Source of the DNA: Lachnoclostridium sp. UBA7122 | GTDB lineage: Bacteria > Bacillota > Clostridia > Lachnospirales > Lachnospiraceae | Direction: 5' to 3' | NCBI GenBank assembly: GCA_002493085.1 | Contig: DKXQ01000261.1 | Span: forward strand, 340-51,107 | DNA length: 50,768 nt | In this document: piece by piece, positions 42,437 through 50,768 of the stretch | Layout: every line of letters begins with the position of its first letter | How positions within the stretch are numbered: the stretch's first letter is position 1 | The notes under the pieces: model-generated | Told to the model about the DNA's origin: nothing | What the model saw: the letters and a program-made list of their open reading frames with translations, nothing else | Database searches by the model: none | Program-made: the position numbers and the translations under genes

Positions 42437-44113
42437 ATGGATAAACATATTAGTTTTGGACAGTTTAATAATGTATTTAAAATATTATCAAAAAGTACAG
42501 ATGATTATCTGTTTATACTAGACCTGATAGAAGACCATTATAATATTACAGACAGGGCAGCAGAAGTTTTTTTACTTGAAAAACCAGATTTTTACAATGC
42601 CTCAGATGTTATAAATAACTGTGTATATCCTAATGACAGGGATATATTCAATAAGAATCTGGAACTTGTCAGGACAGGAATGATAGAGCAGCATGACCTT
42701 GAATACAGATGGCTTAATAAAAATGGCAATCCGGTGTGGATAAGCAGCCGTGGACAAGTTATATTTAATGATGATGGCAAAGCACAGTATCTTGTAGGAA
42801 GGATATCAGAATTAGGAAGAAAGAACAAGATTGACAATATAACAGGACTGTACCGTGAAATCAGGCTCAGACAGGATATACTGAATATAGACAGGACATT
42901 TGCTGGCAGTGGTTTCCTGCTGCTTATAGGTGTAGATAACTTTAAAGATATCAATGAAAGGTACAGCAAAGAAACTGGTAATGAGACATTAAACGGCCTT
43001 GCCAGATGCATAGTTAAAACTGTCATGGATAAAGCAAAAGTTTACCGCATGAGTGGTGATGAGATAGTGGTTTTTTGCAAAAACCTGGATTCAATACAAT
43101 GTGACCCTGCAGAGGCAATGTATAAAAATATAAAAGCAGCGGTTGATAAGCATATTGGTGAGAAATACTATAAACTTTTTTATACAATATCAGGCGGCTA
43201 TGCATATTTTACACAAGAAGAGGAAATAGATTTAAAACTTATTGAAAAGGCAGAATTTGCATTGAGGCTTGCAAAAATAAACGGCAAAAATATGTGTGTA
43301 TGTTATGACGAAAATAAATATAACGAATATGTGCATAAACTTGAAATACAGGAGGCCTTAAGAAAGTCCGTTGAAAATAATTTTGAAGGTTTTGAGTTAT
43401 ATTACCAGCCTATAGTAAATATGGAGAAGGCATGCATATATGGGGCAGAAGCACTTTTAAGATGGAAAAACGGGGAATTAATGATATCCCCAGGGGTATT
43501 TATACCGCTTCTGGAAGAAAGCGGGCTTATAATACCAGTTGGCAGATGGATTATTGGAGAGGCTATGCGCAAGTGCATGGAATGGCAGGAAAAGTGTCCT
43601 TACTTCCGTGTAAATATAAATATTTCTTTTGTACAGATTAAGAAGAGCAATGTTATAAGTGACATTGATTTATTTATTGAAAAGTATGGAATTGGCAGTG
43701 ACAATGTACTATTTGAAATTACTGAAAGCGGTGAACTTGATTCAGGCTATGCAACACAAAATATACTTGAATCATTCCACAGCAGAAGTTTAAATCTTGC
43801 AATAGATGACTTTGGAACAGGTTATTCTAATCTGCGTTATATTAAAGAAATGATGTTTAACTTAGTAAAGATTGACCAGGCATTTATAAAAGGGATAAAA
43901 ACTAACCACTATGACTATATGGTAGTAAAGCAGTTTACTGAACTTGCACACAGCCTTAACCTGATGGTGTGTTATGAAGGTGTTGAAACAGAAGAAGATT
44001 TTAAATGTGTAAGGGAACTTAAACCTGACTATGTACAGGGATTTTATTTTTCAAGGGCTGTCCCTGCAAAGGAATTTGAAGAAAAATATCTTGGAAAAGA
44101 AAACATATTCTGA
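42437..44113 (+). CDS. PAS-GGDEF-EAL protein, probable c-di-GMP phosphodiesterase
   Basis: A 558-residue cytosolic protein. Residues 1-130 look like a PAS sensor (HDLEYRWLNKNGNPVWISSRG). A diguanylate-cyclase domain follows, with the signature altered to SGDEI near residue 205 (canonical GGDEF), so cyclase activity is doubtful. The EAL domain looks intact: EALLRWKNG near residue 337, NINIS, EITES, DDFGTGYSNL, VKID, YEGVE and VQGFYFSRA. It probably degrades c-di-GMP. The start at 42437 has AAAGGAG seven bases up. The gene lies 23 bases after the CPBP protease. Confidence 0.88.
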   Translation: MDKHISFGQFNNVFKILSKSTDDYLFILDLIEDHYNITDRAAEVFLLEKPDFYNASDVINNCVYPNDRDIFNKNLELVRTGMIEQHDLEYRWLNKNGNPVWISSRGQVIFNDDGKAQYLVGRISELGRKNKIDNITGLYREIRLRQDILNIDRTFAGSGFLLLIGVDNFKDINERYSKETGNETLNGLARCIVKTVMDKAKVYRMSGDEIVVFCKNLDSIQCDPAEAMYKNIKAAVDKHIGEKYYKLFYTISGGYAYFTQEEEIDLKLIEKAEFALRLAKINGKNMCVCYDENKYNEYVHKLEIQEALRKSVENNFEGFELYYQPIVNMEKACIYGAEALLRWKNGELMISPGVFIPLLEESGLIIPVGRWIIGEAMRKCMEWQEKCPYFRVNINISFVQIKKSNVISDIDLFIEKYGIGSDNVLFEITESGELDSGYATQNILESFHSRSLNLAIDDFGTGYSNLRYIKEMMFNLVKIDQAFIKGIKTNHYDYMVVKQFTELAHSLNLMVCYEGVETEEDFKCVRELKPDYVQGFYFSRAVPAKEFEEKYLGKENIF

Positions 44114-44136
44114 ATATAAAATAATGGAGATTAAAA

Positions 44137-45261
44137 ATGGTGAAAAAAATTACAAATACTATTGTCCTTGTTCTGGCCGCCAGCCTTTTATTTACAGGAT
44201 GCAGCCAGGGCAGTAATGCCAAAAGTGATGGGCCAGTAGCCGTCTTACAGAATGAAAGCAGTCAAATTAATAGTGAAGCAGCACAGGATGGCAATCTGGA
44301 AGTACACTTTATTGATGTGGGGCAGGGAAGTGCTACACTTATTGAAAGTAAAGGCCACTATATGCTGGTTGACGGAGGCGACAAAAGATATACATCAAGA
44401 CTTGTATCATACTTACAGGATGAAGGTGTTGGCAGTCTGGATTATATTATTGCCACACACTATGATGCAGACCACTTAAATGGCGTTACAGGTACACTGT
44501 CTGTATATAATGCTGATATGGTAATTGCGCCTGATTATAAAGCTGAAAGTAAAGTTTATAAATCTTTTATAAATATAATGGATGAAAAAGATATAGATAT
44601 TACATATCCTGAGACTGGTACAGAATATAAGATAGGTGATGCTAAGTTTACAATACTTGCGCCTAATGATACACATTATGATGATGCTAACGACTATTCC
44701 GTTGCAATTAAACTTGTTAATGGAAACAATTCATTTGTAATGACAGGTGATGCAGAGATAGAAAGTGAATATGAGATGCTTGAAACAGGAATTGACTTGT
44801 CATGTGATGTATATCTTGCAGGCCACCATGGCAGCAAATACTCTTCTTCACAGGCATTTATGCAGGCTATGCACCCTGAAAGTGTTGTTATAAGTGCAGG
44901 CAAGGATAATAAATACGGACATCCGTCAGAAGATGCACTTGCAAGATTTAATGCTATGGGATGTGATATTTACCGCACTGATGAGCTTGGTGATATAATA
45001 GCTATAAGCGATGGAAAAAATATAACATTTAATACAGAAAAATCTTCTGGCAGTACTAAAAGCAATAAGAAAAATAACAGCAGCAAAACTAATAAAGGCC
45101 AGCAGAAAGCAGCAAACTTTATAGGCAATATAAATTCTAAAAAGTACCATCTGCCAGACTGCGGTTCGCTGCCAGACAAAGAAAACCAGATATCTTTCAG
45201 CACAACAGATGAGGCAAAAAACGCAGGCTATGCCCCATGTGGAAACTGTAATCCTTATTAA
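44137..45261 (+). CDS. ComEC-like metallo-beta-lactamase-fold lipoprotein with Ada-type zinc domain
   Basis: A 374-residue exported lipoprotein; the lipobox LLFTGC places the lipidated cysteine at C22. Residues about 50-300 form a metallo-beta-lactamase domain like that of ComEC: VHFIDVGQGSATLIES, ATHYDADHLNG (HxxxDH), FVMTGDAEIE, AGHHGSKYSSS and GHPS. A Ser/Lys/Asn-rich linker leads to a C-terminal domain with KYHLPDCGSLP and GYAPCGNC, similar to the metal-binding domain of Ada. Ada-like ends on this kind of protein are common in Firmicutes. ComEC is linked to DNA uptake; the soluble forms may be extracellular nucleases or phosphodiesterases, which is not shown here. Confidence 0.87.
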   Translation: MVKKITNTIVLVLAASLLFTGCSQGSNAKSDGPVAVLQNESSQINSEAAQDGNLEVHFIDVGQGSATLIESKGHYMLVDGGDKRYTSRLVSYLQDEGVGSLDYIIATHYDADHLNGVTGTLSVYNADMVIAPDYKAESKVYKSFINIMDEKDIDITYPETGTEYKIGDAKFTILAPNDTHYDDANDYSVAIKLVNGNNSFVMTGDAEIESEYEMLETGIDLSCDVYLAGHHGSKYSSSQAFMQAMHPESVVISAGKDNKYGHPSEDALARFNAMGCDIYRTDELGDIIAISDGKNITFNTEKSSGSTKSNKKNNSSKTNKGQQKAANFIGNINSKKYHLPDCGSLPDKENQISFSTTDEAKNAGYAPCGNCNPY

Positions 45262-45301
45262 TTGAAAATATATAGATAGAAAGGAAAAAAAGTCAAGAGA
45301 A

Positions 45302-46768
45302 ATGTATAATGAAGTTGATTTAAATAAAATAGATATAAATTCAGAACCACCGGCAGAAGAGCCATTTAGGCAGTACTATTTCATGGCAAAATGCCGGGAA
45401 TGGGTCCGAAACTTTGAAAGGAAAAACGGACGCTGTCCGACAGCTTCGGTCCAGACCTTTGGCTGTCAGATGAATGCAAGGGATTCTGAAAAAATCATTG
45501 GCATACTTAAGTGTATTGGTTATGAGGAAACCGGTTCCGAAGAGGCGGACATTGTTGTATTTAATACATGCACAGTCAGGGAAAACGCCAATCTAAAGCT
45601 TTATGGAAGAATTGGACAGCTCAAGAAATATAAAAAGAAAAACCCGGATATGGTTACAGTTCTTTGCGGATGTATGATGCAGGAAGATGAAGCAGTTGAG
45701 AAAATCCGTAAAAGTTATAACAATGTAGATATAATTTTTGGCACACACAATATATTTAAGCTTGCAGAACTTCTTGCTATTAAACTTTTAGATATGCCAG
45801 GTACAAAAAAGATGATTGTCGATATCTGGGAGAAACCAGCAGGCATTGTGGAGGAACTTCCTGCCGAGAGGAAATATCCATTTAAAAGTGGTGTAAATAT
45901 AATGTTTGGCTGCAATAATTTCTGCAGTTACTGTATTGTCCCTTATGTACGCGGCAGGGAAAGAAGCAGGGAACCAGAAGATATAATTAAAGAAATACAG
46001 CATCTTGTAAATGATGGTGTAGTGGAGGTTATGCTGCTTGGACAGAATGTCAATTCATATGGCAAAAATCTTAAAGACCCTATAAGTTTTACAGAGCTTC
46101 TTAAAAGAGTGGAACGTATTGAAGGGCTTAAGCGTATACGTTTTATGACTTCACATCCAAAAGACTTGTCAGATGGACTTATAGAATTTATGGGGCAGTC
46201 AAAAAAACTTTGCCACCATCTGCATCTCCCATTACAGTCAGGAAGCAGCCGTATTCTTAAGATTATGAACCGCCATTATACAAAAGAAAGTTATCTGGAA
46301 CTTGTGGAAAAGATAAGAAAAGCAGTTCCTGATATTGCAATTACAACTGATATAATAGTGGGCTTTCCAGGCGAAACAGAAGAAGATTTTAAAGAGACCC
46401 TGGATGTAATAGAAAAAGCAGAATATGACAGTGCATTTACATTTATATACAGTAAACGCACAGGTACACCGGCAGCTTCTATGGAGGCACAGGTTTCTGA
46501 AGAAGTTGTAAAAGAAAGGTTTGAAAGGCTGCTAAAAACTGTACAGTGCACCTCTGCAAAAAAGGCAAGCCTGTCAGAGGGAAAGATAGCAGATGTATTA
46601 GTTGAGGAAAAAAATGTACAGGAAGAAGGTTTTGTTACAGGCAGGACAGGACAGAACTACCTGGTTCATTTTAAAGGTGATGAATCACTTATAGGAAAAA
46701 TTGTGCCTGTTAAATTATGTGAAAGCAAAGGTTTTTATTATTATGGGGAAATACAGCGGAATTTTTAA
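45302..46768 (+). CDS. miaB: tRNA-2-methylthio-N6-dimethylallyladenosine synthase MiaB
   Basis: A 488-residue radical-SAM methylthiotransferase that modifies A37 of tRNAs. The N-terminal cluster domain has TFGCQMNARDSE, VFNTCTVRENA and CGCMMQ. The radical-SAM cluster is C204, C208 and C211 (GCNNFCSYCIVPYVRGRE). LPLQSGSSRILKIMNRHY follows, and a TRAM domain ends the protein. The ribosome site (AAAGGAA) is over 15 bases from the ATG, so the start may be later. The gene is downstream of the lipoprotein gene by 40 bases. Confidence 0.95.
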   Translation: MYNEVDLNKIDINSEPPAEEPFRQYYFMAKCREWVRNFERKNGRCPTASVQTFGCQMNARDSEKIIGILKCIGYEETGSEEADIVVFNTCTVRENANLKLYGRIGQLKKYKKKNPDMVTVLCGCMMQEDEAVEKIRKSYNNVDIIFGTHNIFKLAELLAIKLLDMPGTKKMIVDIWEKPAGIVEELPAERKYPFKSGVNIMFGCNNFCSYCIVPYVRGRERSREPEDIIKEIQHLVNDGVVEVMLLGQNVNSYGKNLKDPISFTELLKRVERIEGLKRIRFMTSHPKDLSDGLIEFMGQSKKLCHHLHLPLQSGSSRILKIMNRHYTKESYLELVEKIRKAVPDIAITTDIIVGFPGETEEDFKETLDVIEKAEYDSAFTFIYSKRTGTPAASMEAQVSEEVVKERFERLLKTVQCTSAKKASLSEGKIADVLVEEKNVQEEGFVTGRTGQNYLVHFKGDESLIGKIVPVKLCESKGFYYYGEIQRNF

Positions 46769-46853
46769 AAATTTATTATATTTAAGAAGCATTTTATTAC
46801 ATCTTGGCAAAATAATTATGCAATTTAGCCGATATATAAAAATAGGGAGGCAG

Positions 46854-47282
46854 GTGATTGGCATAGAAACATACAGTAATAATGGATTTTTCAGAAAACA
46901 GCCTGATGCAATGGACAAATCTGAAAATGCATTGGCTGGTGTAAGAAAGGAGGCAGATAATAAAAATACATTGCTTGTTAAAACAAAATCAAAAAGCATT
47001 GTGGTCAATAAAAATGATATAATGTATATAGAAAGCAATAAGCGTAAAAAAGAAATACACATGACAAACGGCATTATTGAAATTTATTCTACAATGGGTG
47101 ATTTAAAATGTCTTTTAGGTGATGGGTTTTACCAGTGCCACAGAGGTTTTATTGTAAATATGGCACATGTTTTAGAATATACCTCTGACAGTATAAAGAT
47201 AAGCAGTGGGGAAGTAGTCTATATGTCAAAAGACAAATACAGCGGTTTTGAGGATTCATATGCACTATATCTGGAAAGATAG
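46854..47282 (+). CDS. Stand-alone LytTR DNA-binding protein
   Basis: A regulator of about 142 residues with a LytTR domain and no receiver. The domain spans roughly the last 95 residues: LLVKTKSKSIVVNKNDIMYIESNKRKKEIHM and GDGFYQCHRGFIVNMAHVLEY. The start is uncertain. GTG 46854 has GGGAGG three bases upstream; ATG 46818 adds 12 residues but has no site, and the frame is open back into miaB. Without a receiver it may act constitutively or respond by another route. It is followed by a hypothetical gene after 124 bases. Confidence 0.72.
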   Translation: MIGIETYSNNGFFRKQPDAMDKSENALAGVRKEADNKNTLLVKTKSKSIVVNKNDIMYIESNKRKKEIHMTNGIIEIYSTMGDLKCLLGDGFYQCHRGFIVNMAHVLEYTSDSIKISSGEVVYMSKDKYSGFEDSYALYLER

Positions 47283-47345
47283 TATGTATTTGACCACTTG
47301 GACCTTAACGGAAAGTGGAACTGTCCTGAATGACAGATGGGCAGC

Positions 47346-47375
47346 TATACACAAGCTAAACATCCGCTGTACAAT
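47346..47375 (+). promoter_or_regulatory. Possible promoter upstream of the hypothetical gene at 47407
   Basis: TATACA (47346-47351) and TACAAT (47370-47375) are 18 bases apart. A nearby CCACTT/AAGTGG inverted repeat lies at about 47295-47318. The match is fair only. Confidence 0.3.
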
Positions 47376-47406
47376 AAGTAATTAATTCTAAGAAAGGATG
47401 ACAGTT

Positions 47407-48168
47407 ATGAAAGTAGAAAGTGTAGGAGGCATAAGCAGTTATTATGCATTTATTTACAACAGAAATACAGGAAAAATATTTTCTGACAGTGAAACTGATG
47501 ACGGGTTTGCAGATTTTTATAATTCGGGACAGATGCCAGATGGAGGAAAGTCTTCTGGATATGCTGCAAGAAAAGCTGGAATTGACAGCATGATTGACTT
47601 TTGCAGCAGACAGGGTGTAAAGAACAATTTCTTTAATTCTTCTGACAGTGCAGAAAGTAATATCGTAGTGGAAAACACAGACAACGGTGAGACAAAATAT
47701 TATGTTGATGGACAGCTTCTGCTGACCAGCATACCAGGCGAATTTACTTCAACAGTAAGACTGGCACCAGATAGTACAACAGATATAGATACAGACTTTG
47801 AAGATGTATCAGGCCTTTCCATATCAGATATAAAAGACCTGGATGGTGAAGAAAATGCAGGCCCACAGCGTAAGAAGGGCACATCCTCTGAGATAATTGT
47901 AATGCCTGATGGCACAAGATACCTGATTACAACGATGTATTTTTGTGGCAAAGAAATTAAGATAACAAAAAAACTTCCGCCAGTGGATAAAAATAAAGAA
48001 ACAGAGGACAGCCTGTTAAGACAGGACGACGAGAAGGCAGATGACGGAATAAACATTGATGTGCAGGAAAAAGAAAGAGAGATAAAGGCAAATGCAGAAG
48101 ACAGTCTTATTGACAGGCTTCTGGATTCATACCAGCCGGAAAACCAGGAGGAAAATTCCTATATTTAA
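47407..48168 (+). CDS. Hypothetical acidic protein
   Basis: A 253-residue protein that I do not recognise. The start at 47407 has AAAGG nine bases upstream; ATG 47398 overlaps that site. No signal peptide or membrane segment is visible. The N-terminus MKVESVGGISSYYAF and the glycine/tyrosine-rich following segment resemble small structural proteins. The middle contains a patterned segment (IIVMPDGTRYLITTMYFCGKEIKI), and the last 70 residues are highly charged and probably helical or disordered. It follows an orphan LytTR gene and converges on the arylsulfotransferase gene. No function is proposed. Confidence 0.65.
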   Translation: MKVESVGGISSYYAFIYNRNTGKIFSDSETDDGFADFYNSGQMPDGGKSSGYAARKAGIDSMIDFCSRQGVKNNFFNSSDSAESNIVVENTDNGETKYYVDGQLLLTSIPGEFTSTVRLAPDSTTDIDTDFEDVSGLSISDIKDLDGEENAGPQRKKGTSSEIIVMPDGTRYLITTMYFCGKEIKITKKLPPVDKNKETEDSLLRQDDEKADDGINIDVQEKEREIKANAEDSLIDRLLDSYQPENQEENSYI

Positions 48169-48197
48169 ACAGGTATAGCCTGCAGGCACATGAAGTT

Positions 48198-48244
48198 ATG
48201 GTAACTGGAGCTGCAATATTTACTGCTGCCCCAGTTATTACCAT
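48198..48244. terminator. Bidirectional terminator between convergent genes
   Basis: ATGGTAACTGG (48198-48208) pairs with CCAGTTATTACCAT (48231-48244), 11 pairs with a three-base bulge. TATTTTAT follows on the plus strand. It ends the hypothetical gene and touches the stop of the arylsulfotransferase gene. Confidence 0.5.
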
Positions 48245-50226
48245 TATTTTATCTCAATCCAGTATCTGGTATTAAGCAGGCCATTTTTAATATCATTTAT
48301 GTAATCAGAGTGCTGGTATTCCACAGCAATCTGGTATTTGCCCTTTTCCAGGCTGGATAGCGGAATTAAAATAGTATATACATGTTCTTTAAATATTTTT
48401 GTCTGTTGTTGTGTGTCATCAAAATATTGTGTATATATCTTGCTTTTATTATATAAAAATACTTTTAATACAGTGTGGTCTTTACATGATATCCGCAGTA
48501 TATTTCCATAAAGGCTAAAGTGCAAATCTTCTTCAAATTCATCAGTCAGGTACTTTTCTGCATTAAAATTTTCCGGAAGGCTTTCTGAAAGCACAGGTCC
48601 ATAAAGTTCACCAATAAAAACTGGTGTATCTTCTGTAGCAGTATTTTTAATATTTCCAAGATTAAAATCTATGAACTTTGCGATAAAGTAATCATTGGTA
48701 CAGGAAATGTCAGTTATACATTCATTGGTACTATAGTCAAACCCCATAATCTTTGCACGGCTGTTTACATCATCATCTTTTATATTCGCACACATTGCAT
48801 ATATGCAGTTATTTTCTTTGTCAAATTCTACATTTGAACGTGTAATTGAGAGTGGTACAGGTATAAATTTATCCATTTTTGCAGTCATATTAGTTTCATC
48901 TATTGTAAAAACCATTATATTGGATTGCTTAGCACCATCAAAATAATCTACAGGCCTGCGGTTTGCCGTGTGGTTATCAAATAGCATGATACGCAATTTT
49001 TTAACACCGCATGTATTAGTTCTTTCAAGGATTTTAATACCATGCTGCTGGAAAAACCATTTTATATCTGCGTCTGGTTTCAGTACTTTATCTGCCTGTG
49101 CTGTCTTTTTGTAAAATACAGGATTGGCAAGAATCCATATTAATTCTTTTGTATGCAGGTTTATCTTAGCTATTGTGTGTATATTCCGGAAAGAAGCAAT
49201 TACAGCATCTTCTTCAGGGATATATTCAAATGAATTTACATGTGCCCAGTCATACCGTGTTATATATGTGCTGTCAAAAATATCATTAACATTCAGGGAG
49301 CGTACAATTTCTCCGGTATTTTTATCAATTTCATCAATAGAGTTTTCCATATAAGTATCATATCTTGAGCTTGTAGCGGCTAATATATTGCCATCATTTT
49401 CCTTAGAAATTATCCAGTGGTGGAATCCTGACTGGTGGTATATATTTCTGTAAATACGTCCCAGAAAATCCATTTCATAAGCTAAAACTGAGTGTGCATT
49501 GCCATAATTAGGTCTTTTCATCCGCTTATCAGGAACTATTATATGCCCATTTTCAAGCATGTGTACTCCATATGGATGTACAGGCATAATAAGATACCAG
49601 CGTATATTTCCATGGCTGTCAAATGCATAATTGGCCTCACTATAACCACCTGTTGCCATAATAAAAGGAAGGCTTGCAGAACTGGTTTTACTGGTCTGGA
49701 TACAGTTTCTTAAAACTGGGTTTGTCCTTGGAAGTTTTATCCTTATCGTACGGCTGTTAGTTTCATTGCCATCTTTATCAAGTAATGAATACTTTATAAT
49801 ATTGATAGTGCCATCATACATTCCAAGTATAGGAACCTGATGTCTGTCCGTCCATGTACTGTCACAATTAGTATAGTCTTTAGAGCCTCTTATTCCTTTG
49901 ATTGTATACTTTACTTTACATGGTGCATCTGTATTAAATATAAGTAATCCTGATAATGGTACGTACTTAAATGGATTAATTATAAATAATGCATTGTCAA
50001 ATGTATATTGGCCTTTATTTAATATGTTTTCTATAACAATATCTTTTCTCCGGCTTATATCAGCTGTAAGGGCTGACTGCCGTTCAATATTTGACGAATA
50101 ATGCCGCCCATCAGTATATATTCCATTGATATTTAAAGCTTCCGACCGTAGCCATCGCTCATACTGGACATTAACATTGTAAATACGTTTTTTAAAACTT
50201 GATATTAAACGTCTTTTCATTGCCAT
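48244..50226 (-). CDS. Arylsulfotransferase (ASST family)
   Basis: A 660-residue protein of the aryl-sulfate sulfotransferase family, which moves sulfate from phenolic sulfate esters to other phenols without PAPS. An N-terminal ASST_N-like beta domain (residues about 85-185) precedes a six-bladed propeller core. Recognisable elements are FIMATGGYSEANYAFDSHGNI, PYGVHMLENGHIIV, FHHWIISKENDGNILAATS, TRYDWAHVNSFEYIP and FFQQHGIKILERT. No signal peptide is seen: the start is MAMKRRLISSFKKR, whereas the E. coli enzyme is exported. GGAGG lies ten bases before the ATG. The gene has clear surroundings on both sides and is probably monocistronic. Its substrate is unknown. Confidence 0.85.
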   Translation of the reverse strand: MAMKRRLISSFKKRIYNVNVQYERWLRSEALNINGIYTDGRHYSSNIERQSALTADISRRKDIVIENILNKGQYTFDNALFIINPFKYVPLSGLLIFNTDAPCKVKYTIKGIRGSKDYTNCDSTWTDRHQVPILGMYDGTINIIKYSLLDKDGNETNSRTIRIKLPRTNPVLRNCIQTSKTSSASLPFIMATGGYSEANYAFDSHGNIRWYLIMPVHPYGVHMLENGHIIVPDKRMKRPNYGNAHSVLAYEMDFLGRIYRNIYHQSGFHHWIISKENDGNILAATSSRYDTYMENSIDEIDKNTGEIVRSLNVNDIFDSTYITRYDWAHVNSFEYIPEEDAVIASFRNIHTIAKINLHTKELIWILANPVFYKKTAQADKVLKPDADIKWFFQQHGIKILERTNTCGVKKLRIMLFDNHTANRRPVDYFDGAKQSNIMVFTIDETNMTAKMDKFIPVPLSITRSNVEFDKENNCIYAMCANIKDDDVNSRAKIMGFDYSTNECITDISCTNDYFIAKFIDFNLGNIKNTATEDTPVFIGELYGPVLSESLPENFNAEKYLTDEFEEDLHFSLYGNILRISCKDHTVLKVFLYNKSKIYTQYFDDTQQQTKIFKEHVYTILIPLSSLEKGKYQIAVEYQHSDYINDIKNGLLNTRYWIEIK

Positions 50227-50284
50227 TTGCTGGTAACCTCCAACGGTAAAATATTATAAATAGTTCCCACATTTTTCTATTTCA

Positions 50285-50315
50285 TTTGACAATATTAAAA
50301 AAGTATTTTGTCAAA
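50285..50315. repeat. TTTGACA/TGTCAAA inverted repeat upstream of the arylsulfotransferase gene
   Basis: TTTGACA (50285-50291) and TGTCAAA (50309-50315) are perfect complements, each containing a -35-like TTGACA pointing inward. No -10 box at 16-18 bases was found for either, so it may be an operator. Confidence 0.3.
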
Positions 50316-50423
50316 ACTACGTTTATTTTGTGGCATTTCAGGAATTAATATGATAGAAGGCTTAATTATTTTGAGTACTGGCAAATTGTATATGGAAAGA
50401 TTTTTTATAAAAAAATACAAAAC

Positions 50424-50452
50424 TTGATAAAAACTTGATACTTGTATAATAT
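50424..50452 (+). promoter_or_regulatory. Promoter in the gap before the permease remnant
   Basis: TTGATA (50424-50429) is followed after 17 bases by TAATAT (50447-50452), or after 15 by TATAAT. It lies upstream of a broken frame and may be a leftover from the lost gene. Confidence 0.35.
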
Positions 50453-50534
50453 ACTTAATATAAATAAATAGGAAGAAAAAGTGTGAATTATTGGATAAAA
50501 TGTTTAGAATATCTTAATAGTTCTAAAAGAATGA

Positions 50535-50672
50535 TTTGAAATAGGTATACAACTTATTCCAGCATTAGAAGCTGCCTTTATATCTATTAGTACATGTTTA
50601 GCAGCAAGTAGTCTTCCATTAATAAAAATATCTAAAATGAGTATTGTTGAGTGTATAGATACTGTTGAGTAA
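50535..50672 (+). pseudogene. Remnant of an FtsX-type ABC permease C-terminus
   Basis: An open stretch of 45 codons ends at TAA 50670-50672, with a stop just before it and no start codon. The peptide is hydrophobic (LIPALEAAFISISTCLAASS) and ends LIKISKMSIVECIDTVE, like the end of FtsX/MacB permeases (...KMSxVEAI...). The rest of such a gene is missing, so this looks like a deletion remnant. The rest of 50227-50768 holds no intact gene; a TATAAT at 50726-50731 near the window end suggests a promoter for something beyond the edge. Confidence 0.35.
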
Positions 50673-50768
50673 CTTTGCCTGGGGAATTATTCGTAAAAAA
50701 ATGGTAAATAACGTATTTTTTATGTTATAATATAAACTAGAAGCTTTAGAGTATATGGCTCTGGCGGT

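Noticed and set aside
1..50768. CRISPR array, rRNA, tRNA genes or insertion sequence
   Set aside because: No regularly spaced repeat, no cloverleaf or rRNA segment, and no transposase frame were seen.

Overview
This AT-rich window looks like chromosome from a Gram-positive, probably spore-forming Clostridia, most likely family Lachnospiraceae. The basis is gene content and order: a tig-clpP-clpX-lon-yihA block, a division/cell-wall cluster with paired FtsI and SpoVD-type transpeptidases, a CwlC-like amidase, strong AGGAGG ribosome sites and frequent AGG arginine codons. The taxon is inferred from general knowledge, not from a search.

Layout. 1-4878: a vanG-type D-Ala-D-Ser locus, vanR (cut by the window edge), vanS, the ligase and the serine racemase vanT; no vanXY is present. 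4904-8570: a minus-strand AAA/PD-(D/E)XK protein, a hypothetical gene, a polysaccharide deacetylase and an XRE regulator. 8571-9121: a gene-free stretch ending in a promoter and a structured leader ahead of glmM. 9122-18536: glmM, tig, clpP, clpX, lon, yihA and a secreted NlpC/P60 protein. 18571-25425: ddl, murF, a class A penicillin-binding protein, a small membrane protein and pyruvate kinase. 25510-29460: a minus-strand operon of LytTR response regulator, AgrC-like kinase and chemoreceptor. 29630-41482: a CwlC-like amidase, then the dcw cluster rsmH-ftsL-ftsI-spoVD-mraY-murD-ftsW-ftsQ-ftsZ. 41580-48168: CPBP protease, GGDEF/EAL protein, metallo-beta-lactamase-fold lipoprotein, miaB, an orphan LytTR protein and a hypothetical gene. 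48244-50226: a minus-strand arylsulfotransferase. 50227-50768: no intact gene, but a probable permease remnant.

How the genes fit together. Peptidoglycan dominates. GlmM feeds UDP-GlcNAc synthesis; Ddl and MurF make and attach the D-Ala-D-Ala end; MurD and MraY act earlier and at the lipid I step; FtsW, FtsI, SpoVD and the class A enzyme polymerise and cross-link; amidase, NlpC/P60 and deacetylase proteins remodel. The vanG locus would make an alternative D-Ala-D-Ser terminus. mraZ, murE, murG and murC are absent from the cluster here.

The least explained signals are non-coding: (i) the glmM leader, with a pseudoknot, an enclosing stem and competing CTGGC/GCCAG pairings; (ii) the ddl-murF junction, where an AGGAGG site is separated from the murF start by a long hairpin and a 22-codon frame overlaps the start by ATGA; (iii) a 7-codon frame whose stop abuts the lon start; (iv) tandem 11-bp repeats at the end of vanS that resemble an OmpR-family operator.
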